From Thiotrichaceae bacterium (lineage in GTDB: Bacteria > Pseudomonadota > Gammaproteobacteria > Beggiatoales > Beggiatoaceae), in NCBI GenBank assembly GCA_011391085.1, contig JAABRD010000020.1:1-64000 (forward strand): DNA of 64,000 nt. Reading direction: 5' to 3'. The notes under the pieces were generated by a model. That model was not told where the DNA came from. It made no database searches and worked only from the letters and a program-made list of their open reading frames with translations. The stretch's first letter is position 1. Every line of letters starts with the position of its first letter. Made by a program: the position numbers and the translations under genes. Positions 42,444 to 51,809 of this stretch are shown piece after piece.

Positions 42444-42818
42444 TTATTTACGAGAATCCTTCTTGGCGGGAATTTTCTCTTTAATCCGGGCGGCTTTACC
42501 ACGTAGGTTTCGCATATAGTAGAGTTTGGCACGTCGAACTTTGCCACGTCGTTTGATTTCGACGCTGTCAACGAGGTGACTATAGACGGGAAATACCCGT
42601 TCCACGCCCTCCCCATGGGAAATTTTGCGGACTGTGAAGGAGGAGTTATAGCCGCGATTGCGTTTGGCAATCACTAAACCTTCAAAGGCTTGTAAACGTT
42701 CGCGGTCTCCTTCTTTGACCTTGATTTGGACAATGATGGTGTCACCTGGGCCAAAATGAGGCAGTTGTTTATTGCCCATCTGTTCTTTTTCCCAGGTAGC
42801 AATCAGCGGATGTGTCAT
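42444..42818 (-). CDS. rplS: 50S ribosomal protein L19
   Basis: 124 residues with [20 protein letters not shown] and [20 protein letters not shown], the L19 signature. Start overlaps the trmD stop by four bases (ATGA). Last gene of rpsP-rimM-trmD-rplS. Confidence 0.98.
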   Translation of the reverse strand: MTHPLIATWEKEQMGNKQLPHFGPGDTIIVQIKVKEGDRERLQAFEGLVIAKRNRGYNSSFTVRKISHGEGVERVFPVYSHLVDSVEIKRRGKVRRAKLYYMRNLRGKAARIKEKIPAKKDSRK

Positions 42819-43570
42819 GGTGTCAATTCTCCTATTCGTTGTTCGTTGATAAATTCATTTAACAATGTTTGTTGGGTTGCGGTTAAAGTGACTTTGTCTA
42901 ATAAGTCTGGACGTTTTAACCAAGTCCGTCCTAACGCTTGTTTCTGTCGCCAGCGTTCAATTTCAGCGTGGTGTCCAGTCAGTAAAATGGCTGGTACAAT
43001 TTGTCCGTCAAGTTCTTCTGGGCGGGTGTAGTGTGGACAATCTAGTAGTCCTGTATAAAAAGAATCTTGGGCCGCCGATTGGTCATGGCCTAACGCGCCT
43101 GGAAGGCGGCGCGTGAGGACATCTATGATGACCATAGCGGCTAGTTCTCCACCACTTAATACATAGTCGCCGATCGACCATTCTTCATCAATGTCTCGTT
43201 CAATTAGTCGTTCATCGATGCCTTCATAGCGACCTGTGACGAGAAGTAGTTTTGGGTAATTCAATAATCTTTCGGTCCCTTCTTGGTCTAAACGTCGACC
43301 TTGGGGGGATAGATAAATGACTCGTGTCTCTTGACCCAGGGTGGCCCGGGCGGCCTGAATAGCGGCACGCAGAGGTGGCACTAACATGACCATGCCCGGT
43401 CCGCCTCCGTAAGGTCTATCATCTACTTGACGATAGTTGTCAGTCGTGAAGTCACGCGGATTCCACAAGTCCAGTTTGAGGATGCCTTTATCGAGGGCGC
43501 GGGCAGTGATGCCACCACAATAGAGGGCTTCAAACATTTCTGGAAAGAGGGTGATAACGCCGATGTACAT
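42815..43570 (-). CDS. trmD: tRNA (guanine37-N1)-methyltransferase
   Basis: 251 residues. Knotted SPOUT methyltransferase that makes m1G37 and prevents frameshifting. Motifs: [48 protein letters not shown] and the C-terminal [16 protein letters not shown]. Coupled to rplS. Confidence 0.98.
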   Translation of the reverse strand: MYIGVITLFPEMFEALYCGGITARALDKGILKLDLWNPRDFTTDNYRQVDDRPYGGGPGMVMLVPPLRAAIQAARATLGQETRVIYLSPQGRRLDQEGTERLLNYPKLLLVTGRYEGIDERLIERDIDEEWSIGDYVLSGGELAAMVIIDVLTRRLPGALGHDQSAAQDSFYTGLLDCPHYTRPEELDGQIVPAILLTGHHAEIERWRQKQALGRTWLKRPDLLDKVTLTATQQTLLNEFINEQRIGELTP

Positions 43571-43609
43571 GGGATTTCAAGTCATGAAGTGGGTGACCAG
43601 TTTATGTTT

Positions 43610-43642
43610 AGGACTGGCAGTCCTTTAAGGACTGCCAGTCCT
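43610..43642. repeat. AGGACTGGCAGTCCT palindrome
   Basis: AGGACTGGCAGTCCTTTA then AGGACTGCCAGTCCT, followed at 43661-43682 by a TGGAGTAGAGGCTTTAGCCG fragment. These repeats split trmD from rimM, which normally adjoin. Confidence 0.75.
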
Positions 43643-43688
43643 GACTTCTCCTCACCCAGATGGAGTAGAGGCTTTAGCCGGTTCCAAT

Positions 43689-44201
43689 TTAATAGTCGAC
43701 TTCCCAATCCACTCGAATCCAGCGTTTGGATAAATCTATTTCCAATATCACTCGGTCCGGTAAAAATGGAATCAGCCGTTCGGGTGTACCTTCTCCTTTG
43801 ACCACCAGGACATCATTGGCACCAGTTTCCAATAGGGAAACGACTTGACCAAACGTGATACCTTCGGAATTTATCACGGTCAAGCCGATTAAATCGGCCC
43901 AATAATATTCTCCCTCTAACGTAGGTGGTAATTGCCCACGATCCACGGCAATGTCTGCGCCCAAAAAACGTGCGGCAGTGTCACGGTCTTGACAAGATTC
44001 CAACCGGGCAAGGATCCCTTTACCATAAGCCTGTCTTTCTGCTACCATGACGTTTTGCCATTGTCCATGCAGACCCAGTTGCCAAGGCGAATAGGTCAAA
44101 ATATTAGTTCTAGGGTTAGTATAAGAATAGACTTTGACCCAGCCGCGTACTCCGTATAGGCTTACAATTTTTCCTACGATGATTGGTATGAATGGTGACA
44201 T
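43689..44201 (-). CDS. rimM: ribosome maturation factor RimM
   Basis: 170 residues: VGKIVSLYGVRGWVKVYSYT start, ADLIGLTVINSEG and the PRC-barrel ending RLIPFLPDRVILEIDLSKR. RimM binds S19 during 30S assembly. Second gene of the rpsP cluster. Confidence 0.97.
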   Translation of the reverse strand: MSPFIPIIVGKIVSLYGVRGWVKVYSYTNPRTNILTYSPWQLGLHGQWQNVMVAERQAYGKGILARLESCQDRDTAARFLGADIAVDRGQLPPTLEGEYYWADLIGLTVINSEGITFGQVVSLLETGANDVLVVKGEGTPERLIPFLPDRVILEIDLSKRWIRVDWEVDY

Positions 44202-44213
44202 TGCCTGACTTAG

Positions 44214-44246
44214 GGAAACTCAGTTTTTTCAAAAAACTGAGTTTCT
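44214..44246. repeat. GAAACTCAGTTTT double palindrome
   Basis: GGAAACTCAGTTTTTTC then AAAAAACTGAGTTTCT, between rpsP and rimM. It may attenuate the operon. Confidence 0.75.
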
Positions 44247-44266
44247 TTTCTACGCTTGAACTTAAA

Positions 44267-44599
44267 TTAAGCGGTGGCCCCAGCCATGGCAACGTCCGCA
44301 GGTGCATTTTCGACCGGCGGATTCTCCGCTTTGGGGGTATCAACTAAAGCCGGCGGAGTTTTCATCATCTCCTTGATTAACTGGGCAACCCGATCAGACG
44401 GCTGGGCACCGGTCTTTAACCAGTATTGGAGACGTGGTGAATTGACACGCAAAGGCTCCTGCTTTGCTACGGCAATAGGATTAAAAAAGCCTAAGCGTTC
44501 AATATACCGCCCATCGCGGCGATTGCGTGAATCAGTGACAACGATATGGTAAAACGGACGTTTTTTGGTACCGGCACGACTTAAACGAATTGTAACCAT
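44267..44599 (-). CDS. rpsP: 30S ribosomal protein S16 with C-terminal extension
   Basis: 110 residues. [20 protein letters not shown] and [14 protein letters not shown] identify S16. The last about 28 residues (Pro/Ala/Glu-rich, [12 protein letters not shown]) exceed the E. coli protein (82). First gene of the cluster; AGGATATA upstream. Confidence 0.98.
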   Translation of the reverse strand: MVTIRLSRAGTKKRPFYHIVVTDSRNRRDGRYIERLGFFNPIAVAKQEPLRVNSPRLQYWLKTGAQPSDRVAQLIKEMMKTPPALVDTPKAENPPVENAPADVAMAGATA

Positions 44600-44837
44600 G
44601 CTATTTTATATATCCTGTAATGTTACTTTAGGGTAGTGAAATTGACTATTATATGAGATGAAAAAGTCATTTTGGAAGGGGGCCACCGAAAGAAACTGGG
44701 TTGTTAGAAAATACTTTTTTGTAGTATCCGTATTTTTGTAATTAGGCAAAACATAAAAATTCAATTTTGCAATATGCTCTTTTCTAAACCTTAACTGTCT
44801 AGGAAAGATAGGTATTTCAGGGTATCAACATTATTTT

Positions 44838-45026
44838 ATGAAAAAATCTGAACTTTGCTTAAAATTCATGGAAATCGCCGCACACTTAGTTCGAACTGAA
44901 GTCGAACAAAATAAATTTATTCATGAAAGCGGTTCTTATGATGAACAAGAAGCCAGTGTCAAAAAATTATTCGATTCTCACTTAGAATTTGTTGAGAAAA
45001 AATTTTTCCAACTGATGAATAAATAA
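44838..45026 (+). CDS. small helical protein, function unknown
   Basis: 62 residues: MKKSELCLKFMEIAAHLVRT, then a charged helix ending FVEKKFFQLMNK. No membrane segment. No strong ribosome site (ATTATTTT before ATG), but the low-GC coding style and a hairpin right after the stop support it. I do not recognise it. The 200 bases upstream hold nothing else. Confidence 0.5.
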   Translation: MKKSELCLKFMEIAAHLVRTEVEQNKFIHESGSYDEQEASVKKLFDSHLEFVEKKFFQLMNK

Positions 45027-45044
45027 ATTGTCTGAATGCGGTTA

Positions 45045-45077
45045 AGATTTGACAACTTTTCAAAAGTTGTCAAATCT
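45045..45077. terminator. GATTTGACAACTTTT hairpin
   Basis: AGATTTGACAACTTT pairs with AAAGTTGTCAAATCT almost perfectly, between the small plus-strand gene and the convergent PhnD-like gene. Likely bidirectional terminator. Confidence 0.65.
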
Positions 45078-45088
45078 CATTTAAGATT

Positions 45089-45938
45089 TTACCGCAACAC
45101 GGGTGCATCTTTCAAAATTGTCCGCAACGACTCATAATCGGCATCTGTTACTGACACAAACCCCGTCAAACCTTCACTGATAGCTGCCAAAATAGTCCCT
45201 TTATCTGCCTTATTTTTCAAAGAATAAAGCGCCGGTTTCTAACTTTTTGACGATGTCACTAGGCAAATCTTTACTGGCCACCAATAAATGAGTAGAAATC
45301 GGAGGAGATAAGGCCAACGCACGGATTCCACGAGATTCATATTCATCAAAAATCTCTTGGGCCAAACAACCTGCGGTATAATCTCCCAATAATACCCCTA
45401 ATACCACATTTTGTTGATTTTTCAGAAATTCATACGACCCCAACGCCGACAATTTAACCCCTGCTTGTGCCAGCATATAACTGGGAACGAGGGTATTCAG
45501 CGTAGAATCTACCGACCCAAACGCAAACCGTTTTCCAGCTAATTCACTCAAATTTTTCAAGGGGCTACTCTTGGCCACGAATATGACCCCCTGAAAAGTT
45601 GGTTTTCCTTTCATTTCATAACGTGCCAACAGCGGCTTTTTTCCATACAGGTCGACCATTTTCACATAAGGCGCCCCGCCTAAAAAAGCTAGATCAAATT
45701 TATCTTCGCCCACTTGCTTAATATGTTCATCATAATTCTTAGAAATGACAATGGCAATGGGCGCCCCTACCGCGTCACCCAAATACGTCACTAACGGCGT
45801 ATATTTTTTTATCAGTTCGCCTGCGGCCAAGTAAGGCAACAGGCCAAAAGTCAAAGATTCCTTCTCGGCGGCTTTGGCAAACACATTGCTTAAAACACAA
45901 TAAATTGCCAAAATACTTAGAAAATAACGACGTACCAT
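45089..45938 (-). pseudogene. PhnD-like periplasmic binding protein, one frameshift
   Basis: The main frame (45938-45210) has a signal peptide (about 1-22), SLTFGLLPYLAAGELIKKYT, LAFLGGAPYVKMV and KRFAFGSVDSTLNTLVPSYM, typical of phosphate/phosphonate-type binding proteins. It stops prematurely at 45210. In the next frame the expected C-terminus continues as ALYSLKNKADKGTILAAISE, then GLTGFVSVTDADYESLRTIL and ends PVLR at 45089. One extra G near 45230 explains it. No permease or ATPase genes adjoin; such orphans often feed two-component sensors. ATG 45938 preferred to GTG 45953. Confidence 0.82.
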
Positions 45939-46101
45939 GTGTATTACACCCACACTTTTTTTATCTAAAGCGTTTCTAAACCTAACAGAGTTAGGAAATC
46001 ATTGATAATTTATAATGTATATAAACTAGAATTTTCCAAACCAGATTCGATTTTTTATTTTAAATTAAACCTCAATGATAATTCAAGTCGAAAAAACTTG
46101 A

Positions 46102-46237
46102 TATAGTGATATTTCTTCTCATTTGTACCCCCCCTGCCCCCCGCACGCGGGGGGGATGACTCCCCGCCGCGGCGGGGATGACTCCCCACCGCGTGCGGGG
46201 GGCAGGAGGGGTACAAATGGATAGGAATATTACTATA
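46102..46237. mobile_element. TATAGT-ended MITE with C/G-run hairpin
   Basis: Ends TATAGTGATATTTCTTC and AGGAATATTACTATA; interior of GTACCCCCCCTGCCCCCCGC and its inverse, with GGGGATGACTCCCC repeated. 136 bp. Confidence 0.88.
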
Positions 46238-46323
46238 TTGTTCATACATGCAAATTTCAGGTATGCTAAATACCTCTTAGGCACTCAAATTGGCAGATTT
46301 TTCCACCATTACACTGGAACATT

Positions 46324-49300
46324 ATGATTTTAGATAAATTTATCAAACCTAAATGGCAACATCGCAATCCTGAAGTCCGTAAATCCGCCATTGAAAAACT
46401 CAACGACGCCACCATTTTAAGCAACCTCGCGCAACATGATGAAGCTGCCGTAGTACGGCGTGTGGCGGTGCAAAAAATTGACGATTTAAATTTGCTTGAA
46501 CACATTGCCCAACATGACACCGACAGCACCGTCCGCGAAGTAGCAGGGCAACGCTTTAAAAAATTGTTGTGTGGTCAAAAAGAAAATGGCCCCGACTTAA
46601 ATTACCGTATCAACTGGCTAACTCGCCTCACTGACCTTGAACGATTAGAATATGTTGTGTTACATGGACAAGAATCCGAACTGCGCCTGGCGGCCCTGCA
46701 AAAAATCGACCGTGACAGCCTCTTAGGCGACATTGCCATTGACGACCCCAGTAGCGACCTCCGAGTAGCTGCCATGGACAAAATCACCCAGCCGGCCACC
46801 CTAGAACGAGTGTTTAAAGCCTCGCGCAACCGTGATAAACGAGTCAGTCGCCTGGCCCGTGATAAACTGGATGCTATCGTGCAACAACAAGAACGTGCTA
46901 ACCATGTCCGCAAAGAAAGTCAAGCCGTCTGTGAACGCCTAGAAACCTTTGGACGCGGTCTAGGCTTGGAACAAGAATTTGCCGAACTGAAACGACTGCA
47001 AGAACGTTGGCAAGCCGTGGCCGCGGAAGCGGAACCAGACTTTCAAACGCGCTTTCAAACCGCCCAACAAGTTTTCTTAACTGTTTTTGAAGAATACCAG
47101 AAGGCCCGCGAAGTGTCGCGCCAGCGTGAACAAGCCTCCATTGACATTAAAGATCAACTCTACCAACAGGCGAATCGTCTCTTCACTCAACTCCAATCAT
47201 TGGACCGGATGGGTGAAGAAGATTATAACCACTTCTCTCAACAGCTTAACCAATTGCAAACGCAATGGCAAGGTAATCACGCCCTCTCTGAACCGGACGC
47301 TGAACGACGCTGGCAAACCCAGTTTGCCCAACTGTGTCACAAACTTCAAGACCGGCTACAAATTCTACGACTCTCGGACCAAGCGGCCCATGTCCTAGAA
47401 GCCCTGTGTGTGCAAGCGGAGACTTGGCAAAATGCCCCGGACCCTCTCATTGTTTCTCAAATCGACGACCTCCAAGCGCGTTGGCAAGGCATTTCGCAAC
47501 CGGATTCGAAAACGCCTCTTTTGAATCACCTCCAAAGTCGCTTCGACAAAACCTTGGAAGTCCTTCAAACACGCCTGCAAGAACAAAAGAAGCACAGTGA
47601 ACAAGCCCTTCACTCGTTCAAACAACTCTTAAATAACCTCGAAGAAGCCCTCGACCGGGGCGAGTTGAAAACCGCTATTCCCCTAGAACAGCAAGCGCGG
47701 GACCTACTCAAAGACATCGAAAACATATCCAGTTACAAAAAATTCGACACCCGTCTTCAGAAAAGCACCACCAAAATCAACGAACTGCGAGGTTGGCAAA
47801 GCTGGGGTACCAAACTGGAACGAGATAAACTTTGCCAACAACTGGAAGACCTTGCCCAGACGGAGGAAGACGATAACCCAGACGAAACCTTGCGCTTGAT
47901 TCAAAAAATTCAAGACGCCTGGCGCAGACTCGGTGCCGTAGGCTACTCCCAAGACCTCAAGGAACGCTTCCAAACCGCATGTCAACAGGCTTATCAACGC
48001 TATCGCGAATATCTCTGCCAACGCATGGAAGACCTCCTGCAACAAGACGAGGAACAAACTCCACCGGAAGAACGGGCCCGGGTGATTCGAGATGCACAAA
48101 CCACTTGGAAAAACCTCGGTTCCCTGGGACACTCTCAAGAACTGTGGGAACGTTTTAATACTGCTTGCAACACGGCCTATGCACCGTGTCATATCTATTT
48201 TAATATCCAGGCCCAAGAACGTCAACAACATTTGTACGAAAAAGAAGTGGTCTGCGAACGTCTGGAAAAAGAACTGCTAACCGATTGGGATAGTCCCAAT
48301 TGGAAAGAAATTTACCTATTTGTCCGCCAATGCGAACATGATTGGAAAAATCAGGGACCCGTGGACCGCAAATCCCGCAAATCCCTTCAGAAACGCTATC
48401 ACAAGGCCATGCAACCTTGGCAAGCCCACTTAGATGAAGAACGTCAACGCGGTTTTCAAATTCGTCAACATCTGATCGAACAAGTCCAAGAGGTCGCTGA
48501 AAAATTCGCCGCCGACGATCTTGACGATGCCATTGCCGAAGTCAAAAGATTGCAAACACAATGGTACGTGGCCGTCCCAGGGACTCGTAGTGAAGAACGA
48601 GAACTTTGGAAAGCCTTTCGAAAAGCCTGCGACCTGGTGTTTGACCGGCGTCGCTTGCAACAAGATGCCCAAAAACGTGAACTGCAAGCCAATTTGGACC
48701 AAAAAGCGGCCCTGTGTTCGAAAGTCGAAGTCCTGGCCACCTTGACCGGTGAAGAACTCAAAACTGCCCCCAGTCAAATACGAAAGATTCAAGAGGCTTT
48801 TCGAAACATTGGCCCCGTTCCCAAAAAGACCGCAGAAGCCATTGAAAGACGTTTAGAAAACGCCTGCAAACAGGTCGAATTTCAACGCCAATCTCAACTG
48901 GCCGCAGAACAACGGCGCCAATTTGATCTCCTTCGCGACAAAGCCGCTTTTTGCACCTTAGTCGAACAAGAACTGCTTAACTCTGAACAACTTGCCGCGG
49001 CCCAACTTACCTGGGAATGCCTACCCAGGTTAGACAAACCGGAGATGGAAACCCTCATCTCGCAACGATTTGAAACGGCTTGCGCCACCCATTCCACAGG
49101 TCCACAAACTGTCTCAGAAGAGATTCTCAATACCAAAAAGATTCTCTGCTTGCGTATGGAAATCTTAGCAGGAATAGACTCGCCTCTTGAAGAAATCGAA
49201 GCCCGGATGGCGTACCAGGTAAACCGTTTATCCGAAGCCCTGTCAGGTGGCGACAAGACCGTTGTCAAAGATAAATTGACGGAGGCACAAGACCTTGAAC

Positions 49301-49407
49301 GGGCCTGGTATCTTAGTGGTGCCGTACCAAGGGGGCAAGCGGAACCTTTAGAACAGCGATTTAACCGGGCCTTAGAAGCGTTTTTTGCCACGCGCTATCA
49401 AAAGTAA
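46324..49407 (+). CDS. large DUF349/HEAT-repeat coiled-coil protein
   Basis: 1027 residues, predicted cytoplasmic. Residues 1-190 contain HEAT-like repeats (VREVAGQRFKKLL, LRVAAMDKI). From about 190 onward there are repeated helical units with conserved Trp, for example LKRLQERWQAVA, LQTQWQGN, IQDAWRRLGAVG, QTTWKNLGSLG, CEHDWKNQGPVD and KRLQTQWYVAVP, the DUF349 pattern. Such long single-copy proteins are common in gammaproteobacteria; function is not established. The first ATG lies behind CTGGAAC. Confidence 0.88.
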   Translation: MILDKFIKPKWQHRNPEVRKSAIEKLNDATILSNLAQHDEAAVVRRVAVQKIDDLNLLEHIAQHDTDSTVREVAGQRFKKLLCGQKENGPDLNYRINWLTRLTDLERLEYVVLHGQESELRLAALQKIDRDSLLGDIAIDDPSSDLRVAAMDKITQPATLERVFKASRNRDKRVSRLARDKLDAIVQQQERANHVRKESQAVCERLETFGRGLGLEQEFAELKRLQERWQAVAAEAEPDFQTRFQTAQQVFLTVFEEYQKAREVSRQREQASIDIKDQLYQQANRLFTQLQSLDRMGEEDYNHFSQQLNQLQTQWQGNHALSEPDAERRWQTQFAQLCHKLQDRLQILRLSDQAAHVLEALCVQAETWQNAPDPLIVSQIDDLQARWQGISQPDSKTPLLNHLQSRFDKTLEVLQTRLQEQKKHSEQALHSFKQLLNNLEEALDRGELKTAIPLEQQARDLLKDIENISSYKKFDTRLQKSTTKINELRGWQSWGTKLERDKLCQQLEDLAQTEEDDNPDETLRLIQKIQDAWRRLGAVGYSQDLKERFQTACQQAYQRYREYLCQRMEDLLQQDEEQTPPEERARVIRDAQTTWKNLGSLGHSQELWERFNTACNTAYAPCHIYFNIQAQERQQHLYEKEVVCERLEKELLTDWDSPNWKEIYLFVRQCEHDWKNQGPVDRKSRKSLQKRYHKAMQPWQAHLDEERQRGFQIRQHLIEQVQEVAEKFAADDLDDAIAEVKRLQTQWYVAVPGTRSEERELWKAFRKACDLVFDRRRLQQDAQKRELQANLDQKAALCSKVEVLATLTGEELKTAPSQIRKIQEAFRNIGPVPKKTAEAIERRLENACKQVEFQRQSQLAAEQRRQFDLLRDKAAFCTLVEQELLNSEQLAAAQLTWECLPRLDKPEMETLISQRFETACATHSTGPQTVSEEILNTKKILCLRMEILAGIDSPLEEIEARMAYQVNRLSEALSGGDKTVVKDKLTEAQDLERAWYLSGAVPRGQAEPLEQRFNRALEAFFATRYQK

Positions 49408-49417
49408 TCGACTTCTC

Positions 49418-49582
49418 CAGGACTTACGCAACTGTTTTTGTAACTCGTTGAGTTGACACCCCCCCTAGCCCCCCCGCACGCGGGGGGGAATGATTCCCTC
49501 CCCGTGTGCGGGGAGGGTTGGGGTGGGATGAATGACTCCCTCCCCGTGTGCGGGGAGGGGTGGGGTGAGGGCGTAAGTCCTA
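49418..49582. mobile_element. AGGACTTACGCAA-family MITE
   Basis: Ends CAGGACTTACGCAACTG and GGCGTAAGTCCTA. The flanks TTCTC (49413-49417) and TTATC (49583-49587) agree at four of five positions. Interior C/G-run hairpins with a duplicated CTCCCCGTGTGCGGGGAG. Followed by an AGGGGTCCAAAGC palindrome at 49600-49630. Confidence 0.85.
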
Positions 49583-49741
49583 TTATCATTAACCAACCCA
49601 GGGGTCCAAAGCGTAGCTTTGAGACCCATAGAGGACTGGCAGTCTTGATATTTCTACCATCGACATTTCCTCACTACCCCCAAAAAGTCGTCAAATCTCA
49701 TCCACATCAAAATGTTCCAGAAGAACCACAGAAAAGTCATT

Positions 49742-51172
49742 ATGCTAAAACGTTATCTATGTATTTTGGGATTATGGGCCCTGACCATATCCGCATTTGC
49801 CCAATCCGTGCAAAATGCAGACACCTTTCACCCAGAATGGTATAGTACAAGTGAACCAGGCCAGGTACAAATCCATTTATATTTCTTCCATTCGAAAACG
49901 TGTCCTCATTGTAAGCGGGCCAAACCGTTTTTGTCTCAATTAGAGGCAAGTTATCCCTGGCTAAAAATCCATTCTTATGAAATTTCGACCTCTCCTGAAA
50001 ATGCGGTGTTATATAACCAGATGGCGAAATCGTTGGGCGAAACCGTGAATGCGGTGCCAGGGTTTTTATTTTGTGAACAAATGCAAGTGGGTTATGATAA
50101 TGAAGAAGGTGTAGGTGCGTTTCTTAAAAAACAATTGGAAATCTGTTATGAAAAACACGCTTCGTCAGCGGCATCCTCACTCTTACCTCCGCCAGCGGCT
50201 TCGATACTCTCTTCACCTAAGTCAACAGAGGTAGAAAAGTCGACTGGGGAGACTCTTAGTGAGGTTGGTCATCCAGCCACGGTTACCGCAGTTCCCTCTC
50301 CTCCCACAGAGACGACTTCCTCCTCTTCTCCACCGCCGCTGGAAAAAGTTGTGCCACCGTTGCAAATTCCTTGGTTGGGAACGGTCAATGCCCAACAGTT
50401 TTCGTTGCCCGTGCTGACTTTGGTGATTGCAGGATTGGATGCGTTTAACCCTTGCGCCTTTTTCGTGTTACTGTTCTTGCTAAGTTTGTTAGTACACACA
50501 CGCAAACGGTCACGCATGTTCTTAATTGGAGGCATTTTTGTATTCTTTTCAGGATTCATTTACTTTTTGTTCATGGCCGCGTGGTTAAACATCTTTCTCT
50601 GGATGGGCGAGTTGCAAATCATTACGGTGATTGCAGGACTCATTGCCATTCTTATCGCCCTAATTAACATCAAAGATTTTTTCTGGTTTAAAGTGGGCGT
50701 CTCGTTAAGTATTCCAGACCAGGCGAAACCGGATTTGTATCAACGGATGAGGAGGTTAGTCACTTCGACTGAACTCCTCCCCATGCTTGTCAGTACGGTA
50801 GTGTTAGCGATAGTGGCGAACACTTATGAACTGTTATGCACCGCCGGTTTTCCGATGGTCTATACGCGCATTTTGACGTTGAATCAGTTGCCAAATAGTC
50901 TCTATTATTTGTATTTGGTGTTTTACAATATTGTCTATGTCATCCCCTTGCTGGTCATTGTCCTGGTCTTCACTTATACGTTAGGTTCGCGGAAACTCGC
51001 CGAATCTGAAGGGCGGGCGTTGAAATTGATGTCGGGATTGATGATGTTGGGATTAGGAGGCGTCTTGTTAATTCAGCCGACGTTGTTGACAAACATGTTG
51101 GCTTCCGCAGCAATCTTGGGTGGCGCAGTGGTGTTGGGAGGGTTGATCGTATGGGTAGTGGATAGCGGATAG
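49742..51172 (+). CDS. thioredoxin-like/CcdA-type membrane fusion protein
   Basis: 476 residues from ATG 49742 (MLKRYLCILGLWALTISAFA signal-like segment). Residues about 40-135 form a thioredoxin-fold domain with CPHC. A Ser/Pro/Glu linker (145-215) leads to about six to eight membrane segments (about 235-475) with NPCAFFVLLFL and ELLCTAGFP, the two Cys of CcdA/DsbD-type electron carriers. It likely moves reducing power across the membrane to its own periplasmic domain, perhaps to DsbC-like proteins. A frame extension to 49712 would break the signal peptide. Confidence 0.85.
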   Translation: MLKRYLCILGLWALTISAFAQSVQNADTFHPEWYSTSEPGQVQIHLYFFHSKTCPHCKRAKPFLSQLEASYPWLKIHSYEISTSPENAVLYNQMAKSLGETVNAVPGFLFCEQMQVGYDNEEGVGAFLKKQLEICYEKHASSAASSLLPPPAASILSSPKSTEVEKSTGETLSEVGHPATVTAVPSPPTETTSSSSPPPLEKVVPPLQIPWLGTVNAQQFSLPVLTLVIAGLDAFNPCAFFVLLFLLSLLVHTRKRSRMFLIGGIFVFFSGFIYFLFMAAWLNIFLWMGELQIITVIAGLIAILIALINIKDFFWFKVGVSLSIPDQAKPDLYQRMRRLVTSTELLPMLVSTVVLAIVANTYELLCTAGFPMVYTRILTLNQLPNSLYYLYLVFYNIVYVIPLLVIVLVFTYTLGSRKLAESEGRALKLMSGLMMLGLGGVLLIQPTLLTNMLASAAILGGAVVLGGLIVWVVDSG

Positions 51173-51182
51173 TCTATGTAGG

Positions 51183-51210
51183 GTGGGCAACAGCTTTATC
51201 GTTGCCCACC
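51183..51210 (+). terminator. GGTGGGCAAC hairpin
   Basis: GGTGGGCAACAGC...ATCGTTGCCCACC, 12 bases after the stop at 51172. The same repeat is at 8150. Confidence 0.5.
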
Positions 51211-51227
51211 AGATTGAAATGTTAAGG

Positions 51228-51395
51228 TTAGCAAACAAACACTGAATCTCTCATCTGAACCCGCTTGCAGTGCAAACTGGGATGATAAGGATTTTGTTTC
51301 CACAAACGGTAATTGTTGCGGGCTTGTCGTTGAATGGGGGAGGGTAACTCAATAAAACAGGAAATAAAATCCTCATTTAGGTAAGAATTGATAAC
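51228..51395 (-). pseudogene. truncated RelE-type toxin relic
   Basis: The frame overlapping the antitoxin end reads NSYLNEDFISCFIELPSPIQ, then RQARNNYRLWKQNPYHPSLH, then CKRVQMRDSVFVC and a stop. This is the N-terminal half of the RelE-like toxin that normally follows this antitoxin type. The catalytic C-terminal half is missing and no proper start codon is in frame. Confidence 0.75.
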
Positions 51396-51607
51396 TCATC
51401 CATGCCCATTTTTCTCACATGACCCGCCTGGTAGTCCTCTCTAGCCTTCTTGGCTAATTTAGCCAACTGATTTTGAGACTTGGCAAAACGGTTATCCCAT
51501 TCTAATTCATCAAGGAGTTCTTCCAATATCAAACTGGCAATGGCATCTTGTTGAAGGGATGGCAATTGCGTGACTTTAACAATCGCTTGTTCAAGCAGTG
51601 GGGTCAT
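51377..51607 (-). CDS. type II antitoxin, orphaned by toxin decay
   Basis: 76 residues: TQLPSLQQDAIASLILEELL, then DNRFAKSQNQLAKLAKKARE and GMDELSILT. This small helical family pairs with RelE/ParE-like toxins; the relic of one overlaps its 3' end. The antitoxin frame is intact. Confidence 0.75.
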   Translation of the reverse strand: MTPLLEQAIVKVTQLPSLQQDAIASLILEELLDELEWDNRFAKSQNQLAKLAKKAREDYQAGHVRKMGMDELSILT

Positions 51608-51692
51608 GGTTAAATTTCCTTGGTTACAGTTAAGAATGAGTCATCGATTTATCTTGGCGCACCAGGTTGAAATCCTCAACTGGGCAAACAAT

Positions 51693-51809
51693 TATAGTAA
51701 TATTCCTTCAAGTTGATACGATTCCCGCTGGAGCGCAATAATAATTATTGCGCGTAGCGGCGCAACGTAGCGCAATAATTCTTATTGCGCCCCAGCAGAA
51801 GTGCTACCT
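51693..51809. mobile_element. TATAGT-family MITE with truncated right end
   Basis: TATAGTAATATTCCTTCAAG, then the hairpin CTGGAGCGCAATAATAATT with its inverse and AGAAGTGCTAC. The right terminus is missing where the speD stop begins. Confidence 0.8.

Noticed and set aside
42275-42484. 70-codon open frame with repeated LSQNGFWD
   Set aside because: It is a translation of the 32-bp tandem repeat and overlaps rplS on the other strand.
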